DNA from: Massilia sp.
GTDB lineage: Bacteria > Pseudomonadota > Gammaproteobacteria > Burkholderiales > Burkholderiaceae_D
Assembly (NCBI GenBank): GCA_025359245.1
Contig: JANYGW010000107.1
Coordinates: 1-34,077 of the forward strand
Direction of reading: 5' to 3'
DNA: 34,077 bases
This document shows, in pieces, positions 22,552 to 31,663 of the stretch; position 1 is the stretch's first letter, and every line of letters starts with the position of its first letter. Both the position numbers and the translations under genes were made by a program. The notes under the pieces are model-generated. The model was not told the origin of the DNA and searched no databases. It saw only the letters and a program-made list of their open reading frames with translations.

Positions 22552-23891
22552 GCAGCATGCGCAGCCGCCTGCTGGGCTGGCTGATCGGTCCTATCCTGCT
22601 GGTCAACCTGGCCGGCGCCAGCCTGGTCTACATGCTGGCCTGGGTGCCGGCCCAGCTGGCCTTCGACCAGAGCCTGGTCGACGCCACCGGCGCGCTGGCG
22701 GCGCGCTTGCGCAGCGACGCCGGCGCGGCCGCTTTCACGCTCGCGCCCGAGGCCGAGCAGATGCTGCGCGCCGGCGACGCCGATGCGGTCTATTTCACGG
22801 TACGCAGCGGCACAGGCCGGCTGCTGGCGGGCGACCCCGACTTTCCCTCGCTGGCGCGGGCTTCCCAGGGCGCCTTCGACAGCAGCATGCGCGGCGAGCC
22901 GGTGCGGGTTTACCTGCGCCTGGCCGACAACGGCGCCGCCCCGGCCCGGATCGGGGTCGCCAAGACCTTGCGCAAGCGCACCCAGACCCGCGCCGCCATC
23001 GTGCGCGCGCTGCTGCTGCTCGAGACGCTGTTCGTGTCGGCGCTGGTGGGCCTGATCTGGTACGCGGTCGGCAACGGCCTGCTGCCGCTGGCGCGCATGC
23101 GCACCCGGCTGGACGGGCGCGCGCAGGGCGATCTGTCGCCGATCGACACGGTCGGCGTGCCGCTCGAAGTGGCGCCGGTGGCGGCCGCCTTCAACGCGCT
23201 GCTGCTGCAGCTGCAGAACGGGGCCAAGGCCCAGCAGGACTTCCTGGCCGACATGGCGCACCAGCTGCGCACGCCGCTGGCCGGCATCCAGCTGCAGCTC
23301 GAGTGGCTGGGCGCGCGCCACGCGGCCGATCCGGACACCCAGCGTTCGATCGACTTGATGCTGCTGTCCAATGAGCGCATGATTCGTCATAGCAACCAAT
23401 TGCTCGCGCTGGCAAGGGCCGAACCGAGCCGCGCCGTCAAGGCGCGCAGCGACGTGCTCGACCTGGCCGTGCTGGTGCATGAAGCGGTCCAGGTCTTCGT
23501 CGACGCGGCCGCCAGGAAGCGCATCGACATCGGCTTCGAACTGGTGCCGGCCACCGTGCTGGGCGACGCCGGCCAGCTGCGCGACCTGATCGACAACCTG
23601 GTCGACAATGCGGTGCGCTACACGCCGCGCGGCGGCAGCGTGACGGTGCGCGTGGTCAGCGGCCAGCGCGGCGCCGTGCTGGTGGTCGAGGATTCGGGGC
23701 CCGGCATCGCGCCCGAGCACCGCGCCCTGGTGTTCGAGCGCTTCGCCCGGCTCGACGAAAAAGCCGCGCCCGGCAGCGGCCTGGGACTGGCGATCGTGCG
23801 CGACATCGTCGCCGCCCACCGCGCCGAGATCCGGGTCGGCGGCCAGGCCGGGCAGGGCGCGCGGATGACGGTGCTGTTCCCGCCGGTGTGA
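22548..23891 (+). CDS. TctE/QseC-type sensor histidine kinase
   Basis: 447 residues from ATG 22548, inside the stop of the regulator gene (ATGA). TM1 about 9-31, a periplasmic region about 32-150 of the 2CSK_N type, TM2 about 152-174, a HAMP-like linker, the H-box FLADMAHQLRTPLAG (His238), N-box DLIDNLVDNAVRY, G1 VEDSGPGI and G2 GSGLGLAI. Partner of the OmpR-type regulator just upstream. TctE relatives sense tricarboxylates and QseC relatives other signals; the ligand cannot be told here. The open frame runs far upstream in this GC-rich DNA, but nothing before 22548 is kinase-like. Confidence 0.93.
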   Translation: MSSMRSRLLGWLIGPILLVNLAGASLVYMLAWVPAQLAFDQSLVDATGALAARLRSDAGAAAFTLAPEAEQMLRAGDADAVYFTVRSGTGRLLAGDPDFPSLARASQGAFDSSMRGEPVRVYLRLADNGAAPARIGVAKTLRKRTQTRAAIVRALLLLETLFVSALVGLIWYAVGNGLLPLARMRTRLDGRAQGDLSPIDTVGVPLEVAPVAAAFNALLLQLQNGAKAQQDFLADMAHQLRTPLAGIQLQLEWLGARHAADPDTQRSIDLMLLSNERMIRHSNQLLALARAEPSRAVKARSDVLDLAVLVHEAVQVFVDAAARKRIDIGFELVPATVLGDAGQLRDLIDNLVDNAVRYTPRGGSVTVRVVSGQRGAVLVVEDSGPGIAPEHRALVFERFARLDEKAAPGSGLGLAIVRDIVAAHRAEIRVGGQAGQGARMTVLFPPV

Positions 23892-23926
23892 GCCGGTTTG
23901 TTGTTGCTTATTTGAAACAGATCGAC

Positions 23927-23967
23927 TTTGTCAGCATTTTGTCAGCCTGCTCTCAGCTTGCTGACAG
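23927..23967 (+). promoter_or_regulatory. Phased direct repeats before the pilin operon
   Basis: TTTGTCAGC at 23927-23935 and again at 23938-23946, exactly 11 bases apart. A weaker third copy, GCTCTCAGC, is in phase at 23949-23957, and an inverted copy GCTGACAG is at 23960-23967. Repeats spaced by one helical turn are how OmpR-type regulators bind DNA, and such a regulator is encoded just upstream. Confidence 0.55.
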
Positions 23968-23986
23968 GTTCCCCGAGTAATATTCT
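23958..23986 (+). promoter_or_regulatory. Candidate promoter of the pilin operon
   Basis: TTGCTG (23958-23963) and TATTCT (23981-23986) with a 17-base spacer; TAATAT at 23978 is an alternative -10. The phased repeats lie directly upstream of and touch the -35 box. AAGGAAATAGG precedes ATG 24019. Confidence 0.5.
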
Positions 23987-24018
23987 TCCATAGCAACAAT
24001 TTTCACGAAGGAAATAGG

Positions 24019-24462
24019 ATGAAACGCACCGCACAAGGCTTTACCCTGATCGAGGTCCTCATTACCGTGGTCATTGTCGGCATACTGACGGCCGTCGCGC
24101 TTCCAGCCTATAGCGTGTATGTGACCAAGGGCCGCTTGAACGAGGCGTTCGGCGCCCTCAGCGGCGTGCAGATCGGCGCCGAACAGTTCTGGGCCAATGC
24201 GCGCACCTACGTCGGCCTCGACGCCGCGGCCGCCGCCGGCGGGCGCATGCCGGCCAATACGGCCAATTTTACCTATACGCTCACCAGTGCCAGCGCCACC
24301 GCCTTTGTCGTGACGGCGACCGGCGCCGGTCCGGTCAACGGTTTCGTCTATACCATCAACCAGGCCGGCGCCAAGGTCACCACGGGCGTGCCCCCGACCG
24401 GTGGCTGGACCACCAACGGCAGCTGCTGGGTCGACCGCAAGGGTGGCTTATGCACCCAATAA
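24019..24462 (+). CDS. pilE: Type IV pilin-like protein (PilE type)
   Basis: 147 residues. Class III signal: short leader with basic residues, cleavage QG|FTLIEVLITVVIVG, Glu5 of the mature protein present, then a long hydrophobic N-terminal helix. A C-terminal pair of Cys (GSCWVDRKGGLC) forms the usual disulphide loop. The prepilin peptidase PilD cleaves it and it enters the pilus as a minor pilin; in this family and operon position it is usually called PilE. First gene of the minor pilin operon; the next gene overlaps it by 13 bases. Confidence 0.88.
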   Translation: MKRTAQGFTLIEVLITVVIVGILTAVALPAYSVYVTKGRLNEAFGALSGVQIGAEQFWANARTYVGLDAAAAAGGRMPANTANFTYTLTSASATAFVVTATGAGPVNGFVYTINQAGAKVTTGVPPTGGWTTNGSCWVDRKGGLCTQ

Positions 24463-25088
24463 AACAGCGCCGCAGCGCCGGCTTCACCATCGTCGAAGTC
24501 CTGGTGACGCTGGTGATTGTGGGCATCGCCGTGAAGATCGGCATGAGTTCGCTTGGGGGCTGGTACCTGACCGCCAATCTCGAGAGCGCCAATGAATTCT
24601 ATATGGAGGGCTTCCGGCTGGCCCGCGCCGAGGCGGTCAAGCACAAGGCGTCGAGCCGCTTGACGTTGATCAACAACGTCGTCACCAACCAGTACGACTG
24701 GCAGGTCGACCTGTGTTTCTCGACCGTCACGGTGAACTGCGACTTCGACAGCGGCGCCTGGTCGACGACGTCGGCCATCGCGACCGGCGACCCGGAAGGC
24801 AGCGCCGGCTTCAAATCGGTCTTGCGCAACTCGCCCAGCATGCCGCGTTCGGAAATCCTGGACCAGGATGTGCTTCCGCTCGGCGCCAGCCAGGTGTATT
24901 TTACGCCGCTCGGCTGGGTCGATACGACGTTTTCGTCCAGCCTGACGCGCTTGACGCTCAAGCCGAACATCACCGGCGGCCGGACCTTCCCCACGACGGC
25001 CATCGTCATCACCTTGTCCGGCATGGCCAGCAAATGCCTGCCGCTTGCTGCGGCTCATGATTCCAGAGGATGTCCACCATTGCCATGA
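24450..25088 (+). CDS. fimT: FimT/GspH-type minor pseudopilin
   Basis: 212 residues. Prepilin signal with cleavage AG|FTIVEVLVTLVIVG (Glu5 present), then NEFYMEGFRLARAEAVKHK, the segment typical of the FimT/GspH family, and a beta-rich C-terminal domain. In some species FimT binds DNA for natural uptake; a conserved basic C-terminal motif for this is not obvious here, as the end reads HDSRGCPPLP. Overlaps the previous gene by 13 bases and the next by 19, so translation is probably coupled. Confidence 0.85.
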   Translation: MHPIKQRRSAGFTIVEVLVTLVIVGIAVKIGMSSLGGWYLTANLESANEFYMEGFRLARAEAVKHKASSRLTLINNVVTNQYDWQVDLCFSTVTVNCDFDSGAWSTTSAIATGDPEGSAGFKSVLRNSPSMPRSEILDQDVLPLGASQVYFTPLGWVDTTFSSSLTRLTLKPNITGGRTFPTTAIVITLSGMASKCLPLAAAHDSRGCPPLP

Positions 25089-25507
25089 AGAACCTTCGCA
25101 TACAACGTGGCGTCGCCCTGGTCGAAGCCTTGATTGCCGTCGTGCTGCTGGCGATCGGCCTGATCGGCGCGATCGGGATCCAGGCGCGCTCGGTCGGTGC
25201 GCTGTCCGACGCCACGGCGCGCGCCGAGGCCGTGATGGCCAGCGAGAGCCTGGTCGGCATCATGTCCAATGACCAGCTCAACCTGTCGCAATATGTGCTG
25301 GCCCAGGCCGGCACGCCGAGCACCAGGCTGGCGCCATGGTACGCCGAAACCCAGGCGGCGATCCCCGGCGCGAGCGTGACGGTGGCAGTGACGCCGACCG
25401 CGGGCACGACCCACAACCGGGTCGATATTGCGATCAGCTGGACCCGCAAGGCGGGCGATCCGGCCAATACCCATTTGCTGACCGCCCACCTGGCGGGGGC
25501 CCAATGA
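25070..25507 (+). CDS. pilV: Minor pilin PilV
   Basis: 145 residues from ATG 25070; an in-frame ATG at 25085 is the alternative and gives a shorter leader (MKNLRIQRG). Prepilin cleavage RG|VALVEALIAVVLLAIGLIG with Glu5 present. The first residue after Gly is Val instead of Phe, which is common in PilV. The helix continues as GAIGIQARSVGAL, the PilV pattern. Joins PilW, PilX, FimT and PilY1 in the complex that primes pilus assembly. Its stop overlaps the pilW start (ATGA). Confidence 0.88.
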   Translation: MSTIAMKNLRIQRGVALVEALIAVVLLAIGLIGAIGIQARSVGALSDATARAEAVMASESLVGIMSNDQLNLSQYVLAQAGTPSTRLAPWYAETQAAIPGASVTVAVTPTAGTTHNRVDIAISWTRKAGDPANTHLLTAHLAGAQ

Positions 25508-26688
25508 GCCGCCGCCCGTTCCTGGTGCGCGGCGCCGGCTTCTCGCTGATCGAGATGATGGTCAGCCTGGTCATCGGCTTGTTGGCGCTGACCTTCGCCA
25601 CCCGCCTGATCCTGATCGGCGAGCGCAACAAGCAAGCGTCGGTTGGCGGTTCGGACAGCATGCAAAACGGCATGCTGGCGCTGTTCTCGATCACCAGCGA
25701 CGCCAGCCAGGCCGGCTTCGGCCTGAACGATCCCGCGCTGGTCGGCTGCAATACGCAATTTCATGACACCAGCGGCTACGTGCTGGGCAACGCGACCCGC
25801 GGCGGCGCCACCATACACCCGCTGGCCGCTGCGGTCATCGAGCCGAGCGCGCTCGGCCCGGACCAGATCAGCTTGTATTCGGGCAGTTCGCTGACCGGGA
25901 CCGGCAGCCTGGTGGTGGACCTGTACAGCGGCGGCACCAGCATCAACGTGGCCGACGTGCCGTACGGCTTCCTGTTGAACGACGTGATCGTTGCCGCCGC
26001 CGCGCCGGGCACCGACAGCAGCCTGTGCGCGATCACGCAGATCACGACCAACCCGGCCACGCAACCGACCACGCCGGCCCAGCAGAGCCTGGCGTTCGGC
26101 GGTACCGGCCGCTACGCCGGCTCGCTGGCGCCGGCCGCGTTTGCGCCGACCGTCTCGCGCGTGTTCAACCTGGGCCCGGCCGCCACGCTGGCGTTTCACA
26201 CCTGGTCGGTCAGCGACGGCTTCCTGCGCCTGCGCGCCACCAACCTGACCGGCGCCAGCGTCAACCCGGTTGCGGTGATCGACAACGTGGTCTCGCTCAA
26301 GGCGCAATACGGTTTCGACACGCGCTCCGTGGCCAGCTACGACACCAGCAACGGCTTGCAGATCGGCCAGTGGTCGGCCAGCATGATCGATGCCGACCAC
26401 GATGGCGTGATCGGCAGCCATGGCGACTATGCGCGCGTGGCGGCATTGCGCATCGCCGTGGTGGCGCGCAGCAAGAATCCGGAACGTCCGGCCGGCGGCG
26501 GCGCCGTCTGCAATGCCACCACGGTCCAGCCGGTGGTGTTCGATTCGGCCTCGCCGCTGGGCATCGCGCCGGTGCCGATCACCGTCGCGGTGGACGTCGC
26601 GGGCGACCCGATCGACTGGAAGTGCTACCGCTACCGCGTGTTTGAAACCATCGTGCCGCTGCGCAATGCAGGCTGGCATCCGAACTGA
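25504..26688 (+). CDS. pilW: Minor pilin PilW
   Basis: 394 residues from ATG 25504, inside the pilV stop; the open frame upstream is not pilin-like. Prepilin cleavage AG|FSLIEMMVSLVIGLLAL (Glu5 present), then a large globular domain, the usual PilW shape. SITSDASQAGFGLNDPALVGC matches the conserved segment with 'R/DxxQAGF'. The C-terminal CYRYRVFETIVPLRN is also typical of PilW. Part of the priming complex at the pilus tip together with PilV, PilX and PilY1. pilX follows after 7 bases. Confidence 0.9.
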   Translation: MSRRPFLVRGAGFSLIEMMVSLVIGLLALTFATRLILIGERNKQASVGGSDSMQNGMLALFSITSDASQAGFGLNDPALVGCNTQFHDTSGYVLGNATRGGATIHPLAAAVIEPSALGPDQISLYSGSSLTGTGSLVVDLYSGGTSINVADVPYGFLLNDVIVAAAAPGTDSSLCAITQITTNPATQPTTPAQQSLAFGGTGRYAGSLAPAAFAPTVSRVFNLGPAATLAFHTWSVSDGFLRLRATNLTGASVNPVAVIDNVVSLKAQYGFDTRSVASYDTSNGLQIGQWSASMIDADHDGVIGSHGDYARVAALRIAVVARSKNPERPAGGGAVCNATTVQPVVFDSASPLGIAPVPITVAVDVAGDPIDWKCYRYRVFETIVPLRNAGWHPN

Positions 26689-26695
26689 GGCTATC

Positions 26696-27286
26696 ATGAA
26701 ACAGACCCTGTTACGCCAGCGCGGCATTGCCTTGCCGGTCATGCTGTTGATCATGCTGATGATGCTGGTGACCAGCATCTTCCTGCTCAAGTCGATGAAT
26801 TCGGCGACCATGATGTCGGGCAATGCGGCCTATGAAAGCGCGCTCGGCAAGGCCGCCGACATTGGCCTGGTGAACGGCTTCAAGTGGCTCAGCACCCAGG
26901 CCAAGGCCGACAAGTCGGTGCTGGCCGCCGACTTGGTCGCCCAGGGCTATTCGTCCAGCTTCGATACCACGCTGACGCCGCGCGCCAGCGGGTTTTGGAC
27001 CAACAAGGTGAGCGTCACCGACAACGGCAACACGGTCGAGTACGTGATTCATCGGCTGTGCCCGTTTCCCGGCAACTATGACCAGATTACCCCGGTGGCC
27101 AACCATTGCGTGCTGACCGCGCCGGTCGACGATGTCACCGCGCCCACGCCGGTCGGCGCCAGCCTGGTGGGCGACAGCATTATTTTTCCCGCAGCACCGC
27201 AAGTGCACTATGTGATTACCTCGCGCATCTCCGGTCCGCGCGGCGGCAATGTTGTCAATCAACTCGTGGTAATGATCGGTGCTTAA
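26696..27286 (+). CDS. pilX: Minor pilin PilX
   Basis: 196 residues from ATG 26696 (GAGG upstream). N-terminus MKQTLLRQRGIALPVMLLIM: the pilin helix begins after RG, and the residue at mature position 5 is Val instead of Glu, as found in many PilX-type proteins, which carry the GIALP/GVALV pattern. The rest is a helical then beta-rich domain of normal size. Works with PilY1 at the tip. A stem-loop (27290-27305) lies in the 55-base gap before pilY1. Confidence 0.85.
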   Translation: MKQTLLRQRGIALPVMLLIMLMMLVTSIFLLKSMNSATMMSGNAAYESALGKAADIGLVNGFKWLSTQAKADKSVLAADLVAQGYSSSFDTTLTPRASGFWTNKVSVTDNGNTVEYVIHRLCPFPGNYDQITPVANHCVLTAPVDDVTAPTPVGASLVGDSIIFPAAPQVHYVITSRISGPRGGNVVNQLVVMIGA

Positions 27287-27289
27287 GGC

Positions 27290-27305
27290 CCGGCTGACCA
27301 GCCGG
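27290..27305 (+). other. Stem-loop between pilX and pilY1
   Basis: CCGGCT and AGCCGG form a perfect 6-bp stem with loop GACC. No T-run follows. It may set the level of pilY1 relative to the small pilins by slowing transcription or protecting mRNA. Confidence 0.45.
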
Positions 27306-27341
27306 CGCAACTTTACGCTGTAATTGAAGATCGGAATTCGC

Positions 27342-30300
27342 ATGAAACTCCTTAGCTCCCTGTTGGCACTGCTGCTGGCTTCGGCCGGCGCGCAGGCCGC
27401 GACCACCCAGATCGCCCAGCTGCCCTTGCTCAACGTGACCGGCACCGGCATGGTCAAACCGAATCTGATGCTGCTGTACGATAACTCCGGCTCGATGGCG
27501 TCGAATTTCACGCCCGATTTCATTGATGACTCAACCAGTTGCCGCGATGGCTCGCTGATGACCGACGGCACGCAGAAATGCCTGATCGGCCATCCGCCGT
27601 TTGCCAGCAGCGACTACAACAAGCAATATTACAATCCGAAAATCCAGTACGAGACGCCGGTGAAAGCGGACGGCACGCGCTATCCGAGCATGACCAGCGC
27701 CAATACCACCGCCTGGACCAGCGTCACCACCGATGCTTTTGGCAAAAATAACAGGAACATGTCGAATTCGTCGGCCTCGGCGAGCAACCTGGTGACCGGC
27801 TATCCGGACCTGAAATGGTGCAACGGCGGCAGCCCGAACGTGTGCGTCTATAACAGCGCCACCTACAGCTACCCGACCAATACCTACAGCAATGCGTCGT
27901 CATTCAACACCAACGCGTATTTCTACACCATCAATGTGGCCGAATGGTGCAGCGACGCCAACCTGACGGTCTGTTCTACCACCAACGTCGGCGACCCTGC
28001 GCCGCTGGGCAAGCCGTTTCCGGCCAAGCTGCGCTACTGCTCGGACACGGCGCTGAGCACCTGCCAGGCCAAATACAACGGCGCTTTCATCTATCCGCGC
28101 TTCGGCAATCCGAACGGCGGCCAGATCGCCTCGTACGGCACCATCACGGTCGGTGTGACGGCCGGCTCGACGTCGCAAAACATCACCAGCGTCAGCGTGA
28201 CCGAAGCGGCCGGCAGCGTGGTCATCACCGGCGGCTCGGTCAATGCACCGACCGGCACCACCAACAGCACCAAGCAGGCCACGCTGGCCAATGCGCTGGC
28301 CTTGTCGATCATCAACAAGACCGGCCTGACCAACCAGTACTCGGCATGCGTGCGGACCCCGACGTTGACCGGCGTGCTGAAATGCAGCGACCTCGGGATC
28401 ACGCTGGGCGCCGACAATATCGTGGCCGTCGTGCCGCTCGATTGCAGCCCGGCAGCGACCAGCAAGGCGATCGGCCAGTGTTCGGTGCTGGTCGACGCGA
28501 GCCGCTCCGGCTGGGCCATCACGGCGGTGAACGGCACGATTCCCCTGACCACCGTGCCGCTGTCGGCTGGTAACGCCGTCTTTGTCCGGACCGACATCGT
28601 CAGCGGCCGTAATTATCCGCGCGACGACCATCGCCTCGACTGCGTGGCGGCGACCTTCTGCACGTATGCCGAAGAAATGACCAATTTCGCCAACTGGTAC
28701 GCCTATTACAAGACGCGCAACCAGATGATGAAGACCTCGGTGGGGCGTGCGTTCGGCCCCGTCACCGCCAGCTTCAAGGTGGGCGTGGTGTCGCTGTCGG
28801 TGGCCGCTGCCGAAGGCACCATCACGCCGCCGGCGGCGTTCTCGGGCACCACGCGCAGCGATTTCTATGACTACCTGTATGCGATGGACGGCAGCAATTC
28901 GACGCCGCTGCGCCAGGCCTTGAACTCGGTCGGCAAGATGTACGCCAACCAGGGGGTCTATGCGACGGCAGCAGGTTCCGAAGTGGTCAAGTACCCGTGC
29001 GAACAAAATTTCGTGTTCATGACCACTGACGGCTACTGGAACGGCGGCGCGCCCACCGGCGTCAACAGCAACGACCAGGTCGAGAGCACCAACCGCTACT
29101 GCCTGCTCGCCAGCGGCTGCGTCGATCCGCGCTCGCAGACGGCGCCGTCGCTGGCCGATGTGGCGCTGTACTGGTACAACGGCGGCTTTAATACCTACAC
29201 GGCCGGCGCCAATTCGCTGCGGCCGACGCTGGAAGACTGGACCAAGCCAGGCCTGGTCACCGGCGGCACGGGCGACAACCGGCGCCTGCACATGACGACC
29301 TACACGCTGGGCCTGGGTGTGGACGGCATCATGACGTACGACCCGAAATACGACAAGAGTCCGGTGGTCGGCAGCGACTTCTACAAATTGATCACCCGCG
29401 CCAGCAGCGGCTGTCCGTGGAATTCGAACGGCGCCTATGTGTGGCCCGATCCGGCCGCCGGCGACAGCAGCGGCTCGGCCGCCTACCAGACCCGGGTCGA
29501 CGACCTGTGGCACGCCGCCGTCAACGGGCACGGCAAGTATTTCAGCGCGGCCGATCCGAACGCGGTCATCAACGGGCTGCAGGATGCGCTGGCGAACATC
29601 GAAAGTTCGGTTGGCGCGGCGGCGGCAGCGGCGACTTCGACGCCGAACATTTCGCAGCAGGACAACGATATTTTCTCGGATACCTTCACCACCGTGAAAT
29701 GGTATGGTGAACTGTCGGACAAGAAGATCAATACCATCACCGGCGACGTCTTGCCGACCCCGGTCTGGCTCAGCTCCGACCGGCTGGGCCGCCAGGTCGG
29801 CACCAGCACCGACACGCGGGTGCTGAAAATGCTCGACACCACCAACGGCACGCTGAAGAACTTCACGTATGCGGCCATGTCGGCCACGGAAAAAGCCTGG
29901 TTCGACACCAAATGCTCGAGTCTGCCGCAATGTCTGACGCTGAGCCCGGCCGACAAGGTGACGCTCGATACCGGCGCCAACATCATCAACTGGCTGCGCG
30001 GCCAGCAGCAGTATGCCGACGACAACATCATGCGCGCCTACAGCATGACGGACCACAATCCGCCAGGGCTGACGTCGCCCATCCCGATCGTGCTCGGCGA
30101 TATCGCCTCGTCCAAGCCGGCGTTCCTGCGCGACCCGCGCAAGCAGTACACGATGACCGGCTACAACGATTACGTGGTGGCCAACCAGAACCGCCAGGCC
30201 ACGGTGTTTGCGGCGGCCAATGACGGCATGCTGCACGCGTTCAACGCGACCACGGGCGACGAAATGTGGGCCTATGTGCCGCGCATCACGATGAAGAAGC

Positions 30301-31574
30301 TGTACCTGCTCTCCAGTATCCGCTACGGCACCAACCACCAGTACACCACCGACGGCTCGCCGGAACTGGCGGACATTCAGATCGGCGGCGTCTGGAAGAC
30401 CATCCTGGTCGGCGGCCTGAATGGCGGCGGCCGCGGCTACTACGCGCTCGACGTGACGGACCCGACCAATCCGAAGGCGCTGTGGGAACTGTGCGCCGAC
30501 AGCACCGTTTGCAGCGGCGGCAACTTCGAGCCTGAGTTGGGCCTGAGCTTCGGCAATCCGCAGTTCGGCATGTTCAACGGCCAGTGGACGCTGTTCCTGA
30601 CCTCGGGCTACAACAACGTCTCGGGCAGCGACGGCGTCATGGCCGGCACCGGCCAGGCCTATTTGTTCCTGGTCGATCCGGCCACCGGGGTCGTGCGCCA
30701 GAAGATTGCCGTCGGCGCGGCCGATGCGGTCACGCCGATCGGCTTTACCAAGATTTCGGCGATCACCAACGATCCGACCCACGACCCGGTCGTCACCTAT
30801 ATCTACGGCGGCGACAACCAGGGCCAGATGTGGCGCTTCGACCTGACCAGTGCCACCATCGTCAAGAACAAGATGGGCAATACCGGCAGCACCCAGCCGA
30901 TCACCACGCGCCCCGACATCACCACCTGCAAGGTGTCCACCGTGGTGAGCGGCGTGACGACGGTCTCCACGAAAAAAGTGGTGGTGTTCGGCACCGGCCG
31001 CCTGCTCGACTTGCCCGACGTCGCCGACGTGGCGGTCCAGAGCATCTATGGGCTCAAGGATACGACCACGGAAATAACGCCTTTGCGGACGTCGCTGCAG
31101 GAGCAGGTGCTGAGTGAAATCGTCGACGGCTCCAGCGTGAACTACTACAGGATCACGGCCAACAACGTCGACCTGTCGGTCAAGGCTGGCTGGTATCTGG
31201 ACTTGAAACTGAACGCCGGCGAACGCGTCAACCTGGACCCGAAAGTGGTGTCGGGCACGCTGGTCGCGGTGACCAACATCCCGAGTTCGTCGTCGGCCTG
31301 CAGCGTGGGCGGCAGCTCGAACGTGTACGAGCTGGACGTGTGCAGCGGCAGTTTCGTCAGCAATAGCTCGTCCGAGAAGATCGGCACCGACATCGTGGCC
31401 GGAAAAACCCTGTCGGCCACGTCGGCGGCGGTCGGTTTCATCATGATCCGCCTGCCAAGCGGCATCATCAAGATGGTCACCACCACCGCCGACGGGCATA
31501 CCATCACCGGCAACGGACCGCGCGGCACGGACAAGGGCACCACCCGTTCCGGCTGGCGCCAGGTCAAGGAGTAA
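27342..31574 (+). CDS. pilY1: Type IV pilus tip adhesin PilY1
   Basis: 1410 residues from ATG 27342 (a TTG at 27324 is less likely). Signal peptide with cleavage after GAQA. The N-terminal von Willebrand A-like part starts with LMLLYDNSGSM (MIDAS DxSxS at 47-51). The C-terminal beta-propeller, from about residue 900, has TVFAAANDGMLHAFNATTGDEMWAYVPR, VGGLNGGGRGYYALDVTDP and YIYGGDNQGQMWRFDL, all PilY1 hallmarks. The loop that binds Ca in Pseudomonas PilY1 is degenerate here: D1144 and D1148 remain, but positions 3 and 9 are Thr. PilY1 sits at the pilus tip, aids adhesion and counteracts retraction. Last gene of the operon. Confidence 0.93.
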   Translation: MKLLSSLLALLLASAGAQAATTQIAQLPLLNVTGTGMVKPNLMLLYDNSGSMASNFTPDFIDDSTSCRDGSLMTDGTQKCLIGHPPFASSDYNKQYYNPKIQYETPVKADGTRYPSMTSANTTAWTSVTTDAFGKNNRNMSNSSASASNLVTGYPDLKWCNGGSPNVCVYNSATYSYPTNTYSNASSFNTNAYFYTINVAEWCSDANLTVCSTTNVGDPAPLGKPFPAKLRYCSDTALSTCQAKYNGAFIYPRFGNPNGGQIASYGTITVGVTAGSTSQNITSVSVTEAAGSVVITGGSVNAPTGTTNSTKQATLANALALSIINKTGLTNQYSACVRTPTLTGVLKCSDLGITLGADNIVAVVPLDCSPAATSKAIGQCSVLVDASRSGWAITAVNGTIPLTTVPLSAGNAVFVRTDIVSGRNYPRDDHRLDCVAATFCTYAEEMTNFANWYAYYKTRNQMMKTSVGRAFGPVTASFKVGVVSLSVAAAEGTITPPAAFSGTTRSDFYDYLYAMDGSNSTPLRQALNSVGKMYANQGVYATAAGSEVVKYPCEQNFVFMTTDGYWNGGAPTGVNSNDQVESTNRYCLLASGCVDPRSQTAPSLADVALYWYNGGFNTYTAGANSLRPTLEDWTKPGLVTGGTGDNRRLHMTTYTLGLGVDGIMTYDPKYDKSPVVGSDFYKLITRASSGCPWNSNGAYVWPDPAAGDSSGSAAYQTRVDDLWHAAVNGHGKYFSAADPNAVINGLQDALANIESSVGAAAAAATSTPNISQQDNDIFSDTFTTVKWYGELSDKKINTITGDVLPTPVWLSSDRLGRQVGTSTDTRVLKMLDTTNGTLKNFTYAAMSATEKAWFDTKCSSLPQCLTLSPADKVTLDTGANIINWLRGQQQYADDNIMRAYSMTDHNPPGLTSPIPIVLGDIASSKPAFLRDPRKQYTMTGYNDYVVANQNRQATVFAAANDGMLHAFNATTGDEMWAYVPRITMKKLYLLSSIRYGTNHQYTTDGSPELADIQIGGVWKTILVGGLNGGGRGYYALDVTDPTNPKALWELCADSTVCSGGNFEPELGLSFGNPQFGMFNGQWTLFLTSGYNNVSGSDGVMAGTGQAYLFLVDPATGVVRQKIAVGAADAVTPIGFTKISAITNDPTHDPVVTYIYGGDNQGQMWRFDLTSATIVKNKMGNTGSTQPITTRPDITTCKVSTVVSGVTTVSTKKVVVFGTGRLLDLPDVADVAVQSIYGLKDTTTEITPLRTSLQEQVLSEIVDGSSVNYYRITANNVDLSVKAGWYLDLKLNAGERVNLDPKVVSGTLVAVTNIPSSSSACSVGGSSNVYELDVCSGSFVSNSSSEKIGTDIVAGKTLSATSAAVGFIMIRLPSGIIKMVTTTADGHTITGNGPRGTDKGTTRSGWRQVKE

Positions 31575-31594
31575 GGGCAGGGCTGCGAAAGCAG

Positions 31595-31625
31595 TTCACA
31601 CGAACTCGCAAGGAGCCGGTAGAAT
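31595..31625 (+). promoter_or_regulatory. Weak candidate promoter of prfC
   Basis: TTCACA (31595-31600) and TAGAAT (31620-31625) with a long 19-base spacer, 39 bases before ATG 31664. No terminator is seen between pilY1 and prfC. Confidence 0.35.
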
Positions 31626-31663
31626 CGAGGGTTTTTTGCGAGAGCCGTTGATGGCCGCCACTT

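Noticed and set aside
27900-31499. 1199-codon minus-strand open frame opposite pilY1
   Set aside because: Repetitive His/Arg/Val/Gly composition is the mirror of pilY1 codon use; no motif or start signal.
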